Part shown: positions 28,071-36,854 of the stretch, piece after piece
Layout: each line of letters opens with the position of its first letter
Position numbering within the stretch: position 1 is the first letter of the stretch
NCBI GenBank assembly: GCA_963781345.1
Contig: CAWAFQ010000013.1
Location: 62,001-126,000, forward strand
Origin: JBBRHQ01 sp963781345
GTDB taxonomy: Bacteria; Actinomycetota; Thermoleophilia; Solirubrobacterales; 70-9
Direction: 5' to 3'
Length of the DNA stretch: 64,000 nt
Notes under the pieces: generated by a model
What the model was told of the DNA's origin: nothing
Databases searched by the model: none
The model's input: only the letters and a program-made list of their open reading frames with translations
Program-made: the position numbers and the translations under genes

Positions 28071-28144
28071 CGAGAGTGATATCGACCATCACCTTGATGG
28101 TCGATCGAAGTTTCGGCGGGGCGGATCGAAGTTTCGGCGGGGCG
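28071..28144. repeat. palindromic intergenic repeat, copy 2, with 21-bp tandem duplication
   Basis: Arms ATCGACCATCA (28081-28091) and TGATGGTCGAT (28095-28105) repeat the 13660-13706 element with few changes. The 3' flank carries an exact 21-bp tandem duplication at 28103-28123 and 28124-28144. It lies between convergent genes ending at 28055 and 28150, consistent with a bidirectional terminator. Confidence 0.85.
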
Positions 28145-28149
28145 GGCGG

Positions 28150-29196
28150 CTAGGGGGTGAGGCGGCCGGCCGCTTCGGCCGCCAGCTGCTCGACGACCTT
28201 GGCGAACTGCTCGAAGCCCTCGTCGGCCTTGCCGTACTGCCCGGCGGCGTAGCGGGCGAAGACGCCCTCGAGGATGATCGCCAGCTTCCAGTAGCCGAGG
28301 GCGACGAAGAAGTCGAGCTGGCTCAGGTCGCGCCCGGAGCGCTCGGCGTAGCGGGCCGCCAGCTCCTCGCGACTCGGAAAGCCCGGCGCCATCGTCGCCG
28401 GCTCGAAGAGGGGGACGAACTCGTCGCCCGGCTGCGACCAGTAGACCATCAGCAGGCCGACATCGGCGAGCGGGTCGCCGAGGGTGCAAAGCTCCCAGTC
28501 GACGACCGCGGCGACCTCCCCCGCGGGCGAGAGGATCATGTTGTCGAGCCGGTAGTCGCCGTGGACGATCGCCGCCGGCCCCTGCTCGGGGATGCGCGCG
28601 GCGAGGCGCGCGTGGATCTCGTCGACGAGCGCCAGCTCGCGCGTCTTCGACTTCTCCCACTGTCCGTGCCAGCGATGTAGCTGGCGGGCGACGTAGTCCG
28701 ACTTCTTGCCGAGATCCCCGAGCCCGACGTCGTCGGGGTCGACGTCATGGATCGCCACCAGGGTGTCAATGACGCGCTCCCCGATCGCGCGGCGCTCGCC
28801 CTCGTCCGGGAAGAGCTCGGCCTCGGCAATCGAGCGCAGGATCGGGCCCTCGACGAACTCCATCACGTAGAAGGGGGCGCCGTTGACCGCGTCGTCCTCG
28901 CAGAGGCCGACCACAGGCGGCACCGGCACGGGGGTCTCCCGAAGCGCCGCGATCACCCGGTGCTCGCGTCCCATGTCGTGGGCCGAGCCGAGGCGCTTGC
29001 CCAGTGGCGGCCGCCGCAGCGCCCAGCGATGGCCGGCGGCATCGGTGACGACGTAGGTCAGGTTGGAGCGGCCACCCGAGACGCGCTCGAATGCGAGCGG
29101 CATGCGTGCCTCCGCGACATTCGCGGCGAAGAAGCCCTCGACCCCGGTCCGGTCGATGCCTTCCGGCGCCTTCGCCTCGGTAGCCTCGTCGCTCAT
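28150..29196 (-). CDS. phosphotransferase family (aminoglycoside-phosphotransferase fold), acyl-CoA-metabolism type
   Basis: 348 residues with kinase-like fold: RVSGGRSNLTYVV (nucleotide loop), IVHGDYRLDNMIL (catalytic loop) and VVDWELCTLGDPLADVG (metal-binding DxD-like segment). This is the ACAD10/FadE36-like subgroup, usually encoded next to acyl-CoA dehydrogenases as here, and thought to phosphorylate small hydroxy-acyl substrates. Its start lies only 14 bp from the divergent HAD gene. Confidence 0.9.
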   Translation of the reverse strand: MSDEATEAKAPEGIDRTGVEGFFAANVAEARMPLAFERVSGGRSNLTYVVTDAAGHRWALRRPPLGKRLGSAHDMGREHRVIAALRETPVPVPPVVGLCEDDAVNGAPFYVMEFVEGPILRSIAEAELFPDEGERRAIGERVIDTLVAIHDVDPDDVGLGDLGKKSDYVARQLHRWHGQWEKSKTRELALVDEIHARLAARIPEQGPAAIVHGDYRLDNMILSPAGEVAAVVDWELCTLGDPLADVGLLMVYWSQPGDEFVPLFEPATMAPGFPSREELAARYAERSGRDLSQLDFFVALGYWKLAIILEGVFARYAAGQYGKADEGFEQFAKVVEQLAAEAAGRLTP

Positions 29197-29210
29197 CGCC
29201 GCGCAAGCAT

Positions 29211-29840
29211 ATGGCCGAACGAGACCCTGACCACGCCCTGCTGATCGACTTCGGCGGCGTCCTGACGACGCCCGTCTGGGACAGCTTCGCGGCCTTCTGC
29301 CTCCGCAATGGGCTCGAAGAGGGTGCTGTCAAGCGGCTCTTCCGCGAGGACCCGGACGCGATAGCCGACCTCCGCAGCCTCGAGACCGGCGAGTTGGACG
29401 AGGATGCGTTCGAGCGCCGCTTCGGCGCCCGGCTGGGCCTCGAGGACCACTCGCAGCTGATCGACAGCATGTTCGCCGGGATGGTTCCGGTGGAGGCGAT
29501 GACCAGCGCCGTGCGCGCGGCGAGGGCGGCCGGGGTCCCCACCGGGCTGGTCTCGAACTCCTGGAGCGTCGACCACTACGACCGCGACCTGCTCGCCGAG
29601 CTCTTCGACGAGATCGTGATCTCGGCTGAGGTCCGGATGCACAAGCCGCAGCCGGAGATCTACCTGCTGGCCGCCGAGCGGATCGGCCGCCCCCCCGCGA
29701 GCTGCCTCTTCGTCGACGACCTGCGCGAGAACTGCGACGGCGCTGCTGCGGTGGGGATGACGCCGCTGCTGCACCGCGAGCCGGACGAGACGATCCCGCT
29801 GCTCGAGCGGATGCTTGGGATCGCTCTGCGCGAGGCCTAG
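29211..29840 (+). CDS. HAD-superfamily hydrolase
   Basis: 209 residues. HAD subfamily IA: motif I LLIDFGGVLTTPVWD (nucleophile Asp; the usual second Asp is Gly), motif II around GLVSNSWS, motif III Lys in VRMHKPQPEIY and motif IV CLFVDDLRENCDGAAAVGM. Family members are small-molecule phosphatases or dehalogenases. Divergent from the phosphotransferase gene with a 14-bp gap, and overlapping by four bases the convergent EamA gene. Confidence 0.9.
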   Translation: MAERDPDHALLIDFGGVLTTPVWDSFAAFCLRNGLEEGAVKRLFREDPDAIADLRSLETGELDEDAFERRFGARLGLEDHSQLIDSMFAGMVPVEAMTSAVRAARAAGVPTGLVSNSWSVDHYDRDLLAELFDEIVISAEVRMHKPQPEIYLLAAERIGRPPASCLFVDDLRENCDGAAAVGMTPLLHREPDETIPLLERMLGIALREA

Positions 29841-30685
29841 CCGGCTGCGATCAGCGCCACGCCGCACAGGGCCAGCGCGACGCCCGCCTGCTGGACCCGC
29901 GCCAGCCGTTCACTCAGCACCATCCTCGCGAGCAGGACCGTGACGACCGGGAAGAGGGAGGCGCCGACGGCGACCAGCGAGAGCAGGCCCTTGCTCGTTG
30001 CGAGGGCGAAGAACGAGTTCGCGGCGGCATCGAGGGCCCCGATCAGAAGTAGCACGGGCAGGGCCGCAATCCCGAACCCCCGCGACGGGGGCCGCGAGAG
30101 GAGAACGAGGACGATCGCCACCGTGCCGCCCGCGCGGGCCCAGGCCGCAGCCCACAAGGCGTCCTCGGAGGCCGGCCCGTCAAGGCCGAGGAAGAAGAGG
30201 CCGAAGCCGATGCCCCCGAGCGCGGCGAGGAGCAGGGCCCTGGCCGAGACACGCGCCTGATGAGGATGCTCGGCCTCGCGCACGGCGAGTCCGATCCCGA
30301 CGAGGGAGAGGGCGAGACCGGCCATCTGCACCCCGCTCGGGGACTCACCGCGGATGAGACCGGCCGCGACCGGAATGATTGCGCCCATCGAGGCAATCGG
30401 CGCGACGATGCTGACAGGCCCGATCGCCATCGACGCGTAATAAAGGGCTATCGCGGCGGCACCGCAGGCGCCGGCGCCTGCCGCGATCGCGGCCTCCTCG
30501 ACCGGCAGCGATCCTCCCAGGATCAGCGCCACGGCGGCGATCAGGAGGAATCCGGACGGATAGCTGACTGCGACCACCCAGAGGACCGGGATTCGGCGGC
30601 TCTGCTGGCCGCCGAGGAAGTCGGAGACACCCCAGGCCGTGCTCGAGGCGAGCGACAGTGCGATTGCAAGCGTCTCGGGCGTCAC
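29837..30685 (-). CDS. EamA/DMT family transporter
   Basis: 282 residues with ten hydrophobic helices arranged as two EamA repeats (FLGGQQSRRIPVLWVVAVSYPSG in the first half, ALGGIGFGLFFLGLD in the second). Such proteins export amino acids or metabolites. Substrate unknown. Its start is 34 bp from the divergent histidine kinase start. Confidence 0.88.
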   Translation of the reverse strand: MTPETLAIALSLASSTAWGVSDFLGGQQSRRIPVLWVVAVSYPSGFLLIAAVALILGGSLPVEEAAIAAGAGACGAAAIALYYASMAIGPVSIVAPIASMGAIIPVAAGLIRGESPSGVQMAGLALSLVGIGLAVREAEHPHQARVSARALLLAALGGIGFGLFFLGLDGPASEDALWAAAWARAGGTVAIVLVLLSRPPSRGFGIAALPVLLLIGALDAAANSFFALATSKGLLSLVAVGASLFPVVTVLLARMVLSERLARVQQAGVALALCGVALIAAG

Positions 30686-30719
30686 GGGGCGACGCTACTG
30701 TAGGAGCGAGCGGGCACGC

Positions 30720-32240
30720 GTGAAACCTTCGCTAGCAAACAGGCTGAGGATCGGCTTCGCGATCACCTTCGCCCTGCTTGCGGGGGTGGCGGTGATCGGC
30801 GCCCACAACCTGCTCGCTCTGCGCCACAACTACGAGACTCAGATCCAGCGTTCGTTCGAACGCCAGATTCAGAACCCCTCGACCGGCCCTCGCGAGGCGA
30901 TCCGCAGGGGTGAGCTCGAGAGACAGGTGGACGACGACACCGCCCAGACCGAAGTGATTCTCGCAGCGGCGCTGATCGGCTGCGCCCTTGGTGCCGGCTT
31001 CCTCTTCAACCGCCTGATCTCCTCGATCCGCCGTCCGCTGGAGCGACTCGTCGACGCCGCGGGGAAGCTGGCGAGTGGAGACCTGCGGGCGAGGGTGACG
31101 GTCGCAGGTCCGTCGGAGACCGCGGCGCTGGGAGCCGCCTTCAACGAGATGGCCGACAAGCTGCAGACCGCCTACCGGCGCGTCGAGGAGAGCCGCGAGC
31201 GTCTCTCGGTCACGCTCGAGAGCCTCTCTGACGGGGTCATCACCGTCGACCAGGCCGGCACAGTCACCGACGCCAACCCCGCCGCCCGGCGGCTGATCCC
31301 CTGGGCGGACGTCGGCAGCCCGATCCGTGAGTTGCTCTCGGGCCTGGTCGAGCCGCTGAAGATCGAGCGCCTGCTCGCCGGGGGCGGGCCGCGAGAGATC
31401 ACCTTCGGCGAGGGCGAGGCGACGTTGGCGATGACCGCATCGAAGCTGGGAGCCGAGGAGGGCGGCACGGTGCTCTCGGTTCGCGACATCTCCGAGCGTG
31501 CCCGGCTCGAGCGGATGAAGGACGAGTTCGTGCTGACCGCATCACACGAGCTGCGCAGCCCGCTCACCTCGGTTCAGGGCTTCGCCGAGCTGCTGATGCT
31601 CGAGCGCGACCGCCTCAGTTCGAAGCAGGCCGAGACGGTCGAGATCATCCTCGACAACACGAGGCATCTCGGGAGGCTGCTCAACGACCTCCTCGACCTC
31701 GCCCGCAGCGACGCTGGGCGACTCTCGATCAACCCGGTCTCGACCGATCCCGGGCCCCTGGTCTCCGACGCGGCGCGGACGATGCGCGCCCGCACCGAGG
31801 CGCGCGGCCAGACACTCGAGTGCGTGATCGAGCCCGATCTGCCCCGGATCTCGGTTGAGCCGGACCGGATTCGGCAGGTGCTGATCAACCTCCTCACCAA
31901 TGCCCACGAGTACTCGCCCGACGGGGCCGCGATCAGGATCGAAGCGCGGCGCGCCGTCAACGGGATCGCGATCGTGGTGACCGACAACGGACCGGGGATC
32001 GCGCCGAATCACCTCGAGCACATCTTCGACCGTTTCGTCCGCGGCGACGCCGGCCTGACCCAGCGGGTCAGCGGTACCGGGCTCGGGCTAGCGATCTCGC
32101 GATCGCTGGTCGAGCTGCACGGAGGCTTGATCCACGTCGAGTCCCACCCCGGCCACGGGTCCACCTTCCGGGTGGTGCTTCCAGCCATCCGGGATCGCTC
32201 TCCCCGCGGCAGCGGTAAGAGGCTGCTGGGTAGTCGCTGA
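30720..32240 (+). CDS. membrane sensor histidine kinase (HAMP-PAS-HisKA-HATPase)
   Basis: 506 residues. Two transmembrane helices (about 15-35 and 85-105) bracket a short external loop. A HAMP domain (FNRLISSIRRPLERLVDAAGKLASGDLRARV) follows, then a PAS-like region (ESLSDGVITVDQAGTVTDANPAA), the H-box SHELRSPLTSVQGFAELL (His near 276), N-box LINLLTNAHEYS, and G boxes DNGPGIAP and GTGLGLAI. Autophosphorylates and passes phosphate to a receiver. GTG start at 30720 with TAGGAGCGAG upstream. It overlaps by one base the downstream receiver gene. Confidence 0.94.
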   Translation: MKPSLANRLRIGFAITFALLAGVAVIGAHNLLALRHNYETQIQRSFERQIQNPSTGPREAIRRGELERQVDDDTAQTEVILAAALIGCALGAGFLFNRLISSIRRPLERLVDAAGKLASGDLRARVTVAGPSETAALGAAFNEMADKLQTAYRRVEESRERLSVTLESLSDGVITVDQAGTVTDANPAARRLIPWADVGSPIRELLSGLVEPLKIERLLAGGGPREITFGEGEATLAMTASKLGAEEGGTVLSVRDISERARLERMKDEFVLTASHELRSPLTSVQGFAELLMLERDRLSSKQAETVEIILDNTRHLGRLLNDLLDLARSDAGRLSINPVSTDPGPLVSDAARTMRARTEARGQTLECVIEPDLPRISVEPDRIRQVLINLLTNAHEYSPDGAAIRIEARRAVNGIAIVVTDNGPGIAPNHLEHIFDRFVRGDAGLTQRVSGTGLGLAISRSLVELHGGLIHVESHPGHGSTFRVVLPAIRDRSPRGSGKRLLGSR

Positions 32241-32620
32241 TGGCCAGGATCCTTGTCGCAGACGACTCCGAGACGATCCTGCTGCTGCTGAAGACCCGCC
32301 TCGAGATGGAGGGCCACGAGGTGATCACCGCTGCCGACGGTGAGGAGGCCGTCGAGCAGCTCCGCGACCGCGCCGCCGACGGCGCGCCCGACCTGCTCCT
32401 GCTCGACGCGATGATGCCGGGCAAGTCCGGGCTCGATGTCCTCCGAGAGACGCGCGCGGCCGGCAGCAGGATCCCGGTGCTGATCGTCAGCGCCCACGGT
32501 GAGAAGGCCGGGCCCGATCGCAGCGGCGAGGCCGGCGCCGACGGCTACCTCGGCAAGCCGATCGATTTCGACGAGTTGCTGCGCAAGATCGCGGAACTGA
32601 CCGGCGGCGCCGGGACCTAG
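32240..32620 (+). CDS. single-domain response regulator (CheY-like receiver)
   Basis: 126 residues, a lone receiver domain: acidic pair in ILVADDSE, phospho-acceptor Asp56 in LLLLDAMMPGKSGLDVL, then the conserved Ser/Thr in LIVSAHGEK and Lys in YLGKPIDF. There is no output domain, so it probably acts by protein contact. It shares its start base with the end of the histidine kinase, a clear two-component pair. The stop is followed by a tandem GCCGGGACCTAG duplication. Confidence 0.93.
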   Translation: MARILVADDSETILLLLKTRLEMEGHEVITAADGEEAVEQLRDRAADGAPDLLLLDAMMPGKSGLDVLRETRAAGSRIPVLIVSAHGEKAGPDRSGEAGADGYLGKPIDFDELLRKIAELTGGAGT

Positions 32621-32637
32621 GCCGGGACCTAGGAGAT

Positions 32638-34068
32638 CTAGCTCTTTGCGAGCTCGAGCCGGATCTCGCGACCCTTGAGCTTGGTGCCGTCGAGGAACTC
32701 GACGGCACGCTCGGCATACTCGGCGTCGATCTCGACGAAGGAGAAGCGATGGAGGACGCGGACATCTCGGATCGCCTCGTCGGGGACCACCGCGCCCTCA
32801 CGGAGGGCGAAGCGCAGATCCTCCTCGGTGATCCCGCTGCGCTCGCCGCGGTTGACGAAAAGCTTCTGGGATCCGTCCGCCGGAGCCGAGCGCTCGATCG
32901 TCTTGATTCGCTCCTCACGGTCGCGGCGCCGCGGCCGGGGGGCGTGCTCGAGTCGCTCCTCGGGCGCCTCCCACTCCCCGATCGAGGTCTTGACGTCGCG
33001 CTCGATCCGGTCGATCTCCTTGCGCTGGCTCGGGGTCACCAGCGTGATGGCGCGGCCGGTGCGACCGACCCGGCCGGTGCGGCCGATCCGGTGCACGTAG
33101 ACCTCGGAGGAGTCCGGCACGTCGTAGTTGATGACGTGGGTGACGTGCTCGATGTCGAGCCCGCGGGCGGCAATGTCGGTCGCCACCAGCAACCGCACCC
33201 GATGGTCCTTGAAGGCGATCATGACGCCGTCGCGCGACCCCTGGCTCATATCGCCGTGCAGCGCCTTGACGTCGAGGCCCTTGTCCTTGAGGGTCCTCTC
33301 GAGCTTCGACGCACCGATCTTGGTCCGGCAGAAGATGATCGCCTGCTCAGGCTCCTCTGAGCGCAGCAGCTCGATCAGCCTCGAGGCCTTCTCCTTGGCC
33401 GGAACCTCGAGATAGGCCTGCTCGATCGCGTCGACGGTCAGCTTCTTCGGGGTGATGCTGATCGTCACCGGGTCATACATGTAGCTCTCGGCGAGGCGCT
33501 GGACCGGTGGTGGCATGGTCGCTGAGAAGAGCGCGGTCTGGCGCCCGCTCGGGCACATCCGCAGGATCTTCTCGACGTCCTCGATGAATCCGAGGTCGAG
33601 CATCTCGTCGGCCTCGTCGAGGACGACGTAGCGAGCCGCGGTGAGAACGAGCGAGCGGCGTGACATCAGGTCCATCATCCGGCCGACGGTGGCGACGACG
33701 ACGTGGGCGCCGGCGCGCAACTGCGCCTGCTGGGAGCGGATCGGGGCGCCGCCGAAGACGGCGACTATCTCGACGTCGAGGTGCTCGGCGTAGGCGCGCA
33801 GCGCCTGGGTGACCTGAATGCAGAGCTCGCGGGTCGGGGTGAGGACGACCGCCTGCACCTCCTCGTCGGCGGGGTCGAGGTACTGAAGAAGGGGAAGGCC
33901 GAAGGCGGCGGTCTTGCCGGTACCGGTCTGGGCCTGGCCGATCACGTCGGAGCCACCGAGCAGCTCGGGGATCGCCTGTTCCTGGATCGCGGTCGGATCC
34001 TCGTAGCCGAGCTCGTCGAGGGCCTGCTGAATCGCGGGGGAGAGGCCCAGCTCCTTGAAGGTGATCAT
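32638..34068 (-). CDS. DEAD-box ATP-dependent RNA helicase
   Basis: 476 residues. Canonical motifs: Walker A AQTGTGKTAAFGLPL, DEAD in VVLDEADEMLDLGF, SATMPPPVQRL, IIFCRTKIGASKLE, ATDIAARGLDIEHV and HRIGRTGRVGRTG. The last ~75 residues (LFVNRGERSGITEEDLRFAL ... KLKGREIRLELAKS) form a DbpA/CsdA-type RNA-binding domain, suggesting a role in ribosome assembly, mRNA turnover or cold adaptation. Its ATG overlaps the quinone-reductase stop on the minus strand, so both are one operon. Confidence 0.95.
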   Translation of the reverse strand: MITFKELGLSPAIQQALDELGYEDPTAIQEQAIPELLGGSDVIGQAQTGTGKTAAFGLPLLQYLDPADEEVQAVVLTPTRELCIQVTQALRAYAEHLDVEIVAVFGGAPIRSQQAQLRAGAHVVVATVGRMMDLMSRRSLVLTAARYVVLDEADEMLDLGFIEDVEKILRMCPSGRQTALFSATMPPPVQRLAESYMYDPVTISITPKKLTVDAIEQAYLEVPAKEKASRLIELLRSEEPEQAIIFCRTKIGASKLERTLKDKGLDVKALHGDMSQGSRDGVMIAFKDHRVRLLVATDIAARGLDIEHVTHVINYDVPDSSEVYVHRIGRTGRVGRTGRAITLVTPSQRKEIDRIERDVKTSIGEWEAPEERLEHAPRPRRRDREERIKTIERSAPADGSQKLFVNRGERSGITEEDLRFALREGAVVPDEAIRDVRVLHRFSFVEIDAEYAERAVEFLDGTKLKGREIRLELAKS

Positions 34069-35015
34069 GAGGTCGGGTCCAGCAGCAGCTTGCCGGTCGT
34101 CTTTCGCCCAGCCAGCTCCTCGTGCGCACGGCGAGCCTCCGAGAGGGGATAGACCCCGCCGATGACGGCCTTGAGATCTCCCTCCGCGGCAGCGCCGTAG
34201 ACCTCCTCGAGGCCCGCGCGCAGAAGGTCGGGCCGGGTGAAGAGATGGACGAGCCAGAAGCCGATCACCCCACGGCTGTTTCGCATCAGGTGCCCGGTCT
34301 TGACCTGGTTCTCCTCGCGGGAGGCGATCCCGAAGGTCACGAGTCGGCCAAAGGGAGCGAGCGCTCGCAGGCTCTGCTCGAAGGCGTCACCACCCGACAT
34401 CTCGAGGACGACGTCGACCGGATCGCCACCGTTCGCCTCGAGGATCGCCTCGCGCAGATCCTCGGCGCGCGAGTCGACCGCGACGTCGGCGCCGAGCTCG
34501 AGGGTCAGATCGCGCTTCTCGGGGCTCGATGCCAGGGCGATGATCCGCCCGGCCCCCATCCGCTTCGCCAGCTGGATCGCAATGCTTCCGGTTCCGCCCG
34601 CGGCGGCATGGATGACGACGCTCTCACCGGGCTGGAGATTCGCCGAGACTCGCAGGATGCTGCGCGCGGTCAGCCCCTGAAGCAGCAGCGCCGCCGCCTG
34701 ATCGTCGTCGACGGAGTCGGGGATCGGTATCAGGGAGGCGTCGGGCACGGCGACCTTCTCCGCATATCCGCCGTTCATCAGCAGAGCCGCGACGCGGCGC
34801 CCGTCGGGCGTGGTCCCGCTGATCTCGCCACCCGGCACCATCGGAAGCTGCTGGTCGGCGAGGTAGTCGTTGCGGGTCACATGGGTGTCGGCGAAATTGA
34901 CGCCGGCGCGCGAAACGGTGACCAGGGTGTGCCCGGTGGGCGCCTCGGGATCGGGCATTTCGGTGAGTTCGAGGACCTCTGGCCCGCCGAACTCGCTTAT
35001 CTGGGTAGCCTTCAC
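34065..35015 (-). CDS. quinone oxidoreductase-like MDR family protein
   Basis: 316 residues. NADPH-binding zeta-crystallin-like medium-chain reductase: SRAGVNFADTHVTRNDYL near the N-terminus and the nucleotide motif VIHAAAGGTGSIAIQLAKRMGA around residue 135. No zinc-ligand set is seen, as expected for the quinone-reductase branch. It lies upstream of and overlaps the DEAD helicase gene. A near-palindrome at 35017-35039 sits in the short divergent region with the PfkB gene. Confidence 0.9.
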   Translation of the reverse strand: MKATQISEFGGPEVLELTEMPDPEAPTGHTLVTVSRAGVNFADTHVTRNDYLADQQLPMVPGGEISGTTPDGRRVAALLMNGGYAEKVAVPDASLIPIPDSVDDDQAAALLLQGLTARSILRVSANLQPGESVVIHAAAGGTGSIAIQLAKRMGAGRIIALASSPEKRDLTLELGADVAVDSRAEDLREAILEANGGDPVDVVLEMSGGDAFEQSLRALAPFGRLVTFGIASREENQVKTGHLMRNSRGVIGFWLVHLFTRPDLLRAGLEEVYGAAAEGDLKAVIGGVYPLSEARRAHEELAGRKTTGKLLLDPTS

Positions 35016-35016
35016 G

Positions 35017-35039
35017 GCCGCCTAGTTTCCACTAGCGGC
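35017..35039. promoter_or_regulatory. near-palindrome in a divergent promoter region
   Basis: GCCGCCTAGT and ACTAGCGGC flank TTCC, pairing except for one extra C. The site is between the starts of the MDR gene (minus) and the PfkB gene (plus), where an operator for a dimeric regulator would be expected. No regulator is encoded nearby, so this is only a candidate. Confidence 0.3.
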
Positions 35040-35074
35040 GCTGCGAGTGTCGCGCGACCCTGCCCGGAGGACCC

Positions 35075-35995
35075 GTGTCTCTGACCGTCGTCGGATCGAT
35101 CGCATTCGATTCCGTCAAGACCCCCTTCGGGGAGCGTGAGCGCATGCTCGGCGGCTCTGCGGTCCATTTCTCGCTCGCCGCGAGCTTCTTCACCGAGGTC
35201 CGGGTGGTCGGCCCCGTCGGGCAGGATTTCGGCGCCGAGCATTTCGCGGTGCTCGAGAACCGCGGGGTCCTCACCGACGACATCGAGAGAGTCGAGGGCG
35301 GGCACACATTCTTCTGGCAGGGGCACTACGACTTCGACCTCAACACGGCGCACACCGAGGACACCCAACTCAACGTCTTCGGCGACTTCGTACCGAAGCT
35401 CTCTCAGAGTTCACGCGAGGCCAAGATGCTGTTCCTCGCCAACATCCAGCCCGACCTGCAGCGGCAGGTGCGCGCGCAGTGCGAGGCCGCCGGCTTCGCC
35501 GCGCTCGACTCGATGAACCTCTGGATCGAGACGGCGCGGGAGTCGCTGCTGGCGGCGATCGGCGAGGTCGACTGCGTGATCGTCAACGACGCCGAGATCC
35601 GCGAGCTCACCGGCGAATCCAACCTGGCCAGGGCGGCGCGGGAGGTGATGGCCCTCGGCCCCCGGGCCGTGATCGCCAAGCAGGGTGAGTACGGCGCCGC
35701 ACTCTTCACTCCCGACGGCTTCTTCGCCCTTCCCGGCTTCCCCCTCGAGGACGTGCGCGACCCGACGGGCGCCGGCGACAGCTTCGCCGGCGGGTTCCTC
35801 GGCTACCTCCGGGGTTGCGACGGTGAGGTCGACGATCAGGCCCTGCGCCGGGCGATGGGCTACGGCACCGTGCTCGCCTCCTTCAACGTCGAGGAGTTCG
35901 GAACCGAGCGCATCGCCCGCCTCACCCGCGACGAGATCGACGAGCGATTCTCGGCCCTTCGCTCGATGACCCAGTTCGACGCCCTCCCGGTGTAG
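35075..35995 (+). CDS. PfkB-family carbohydrate/nucleoside kinase
   Basis: 306 residues. PfkB signatures: early GGSAVHFSLAASFFTEVRVVGPVGQDFG and the late ATP/active-site motif VRDPTGAGDSFAGGFLGYL, whose Asp (GAGD) is the catalytic base. Substrate is unassigned; in related actinobacteria such proteins are often called sugar kinases. It stands alone with GTG 35075 as start. Confidence 0.92.
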   Translation: MSLTVVGSIAFDSVKTPFGERERMLGGSAVHFSLAASFFTEVRVVGPVGQDFGAEHFAVLENRGVLTDDIERVEGGHTFFWQGHYDFDLNTAHTEDTQLNVFGDFVPKLSQSSREAKMLFLANIQPDLQRQVRAQCEAAGFAALDSMNLWIETARESLLAAIGEVDCVIVNDAEIRELTGESNLARAAREVMALGPRAVIAKQGEYGAALFTPDGFFALPGFPLEDVRDPTGAGDSFAGGFLGYLRGCDGEVDDQALRRAMGYGTVLASFNVEEFGTERIARLTRDEIDERFSALRSMTQFDALPV

Positions 35996-36083
35996 GTGAC
36001 CTGCCCAGGCCCTTGCGGGGTTCCTCGGCGATCGCCCGCGAGCCCCGATCGATCAGGACCCGTCGTGGCGCCGGTTGCGGGTT

Positions 36084-36854
36084 TCAGGCGCGAATTGCCA
36101 AGGCGGCGACGGCGAGGAGGGGGACGGCGACCGAGAGGGCTCGCAGCGCTCCGTCGAGGGGGGCGGCGATCGCCGCCCGGTCGAGGCGGCGGGTCGTGCC
36201 GTCGGCGAGGTGCTGCTCACCCTGAAGCGAGTCGGTGCGGCGCCTGAGTTCGCGAACGGGGGTCGAGAGGCGGCGCTGGGCGGCGCTGATCCAGAAGCAG
36301 GCGAGAACGGCGGCTCCGGCGGCGATCGCCTCGCGGACGGAGTGCAGAGCGAGAGAGCTCACCCACCATCCTGTCAGCGCCGGGAAGGCACCCCAGGCGG
36401 CGGCGAACCAGAAATCGGTGTGGAATCGGCCCCCGAAGAGCTCGAGGTTGTAGGCGGGGACGAGGAAGGCGCCGGCGAGAACAAGGGGGGCCAGCGACGG
36501 TGAGACGACGATGCAGCCCGCGACGCCGATCGCGAGGGCGCCGCCGAGGCCGGCGACGGCCATCGCTTTCAGGGCCCCGCCGGAGAGGCGGGTGCCCAGG
36601 GGCCTGCCGTCGAGCTCATCAAGGGCATGCGCGCCGATCCCGACCGCGAGAAAAAACGCCAGGAGCGCCCACCCGAGCCGGCTCCAGTGGACCTCAGCCG
36701 CGGCCGCGGCGCCGATCGCCACGTAGCTGAGGTGCCAGAGCGTGTAGGGCGGATGCAGGATCGTGACGAGATCGCGCCAGCCCCCGGGCGCAAGCGCGTA
36801 GAAGGCCGGCCGCTCAGGATCAGCGGCCTCACGACCGGGGAACTCACTCCCCAC
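36084..36854 (-). CDS. UbiA-like membrane prenyltransferase family protein (divergent)
   Basis: 256 residues with about seven helices. It resembles UbiA enzymes by layout and by the acidic motif in IGAHALDELDGRPLGTRL (standing for NDxxDxxxD) and a second in PAYNLELFGGRFHTDF. The motifs are weaker than in proven enzymes, so the activity is uncertain. It overlaps by 11 bases the upstream UbiE-like methyltransferase, which suggests a shared isoprenoid or quinone pathway. Confidence 0.6.
   Translation of the reverse strand: MGSEFPGREAADPERPAFYALAPGGWRDLVTILHPPYTLWHLSYVAIGAAAAAEVHWSRLGWALLAFFLAVGIGAHALDELDGRPLGTRLSGGALKAMAVAGLGGALAIGVAGCIVVSPSLAPLVLAGAFLVPAYNLELFGGRFHTDFWFAAAWGAFPALTGWWVSSLALHSVREAIAAGAAVLACFWISAAQRRLSTPVRELRRRTDSLQGEQHLADGTTRRLDRAAIAAPLDGALRALSVAVPLLAVAALAIRA

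Noticed and set aside
32609..32637. Tandem GCCGGGACCTAG at the receiver-gene stop as a regulatory site
   Set aside because: A 12-base slippage duplication after a stop codon, with no further structure.
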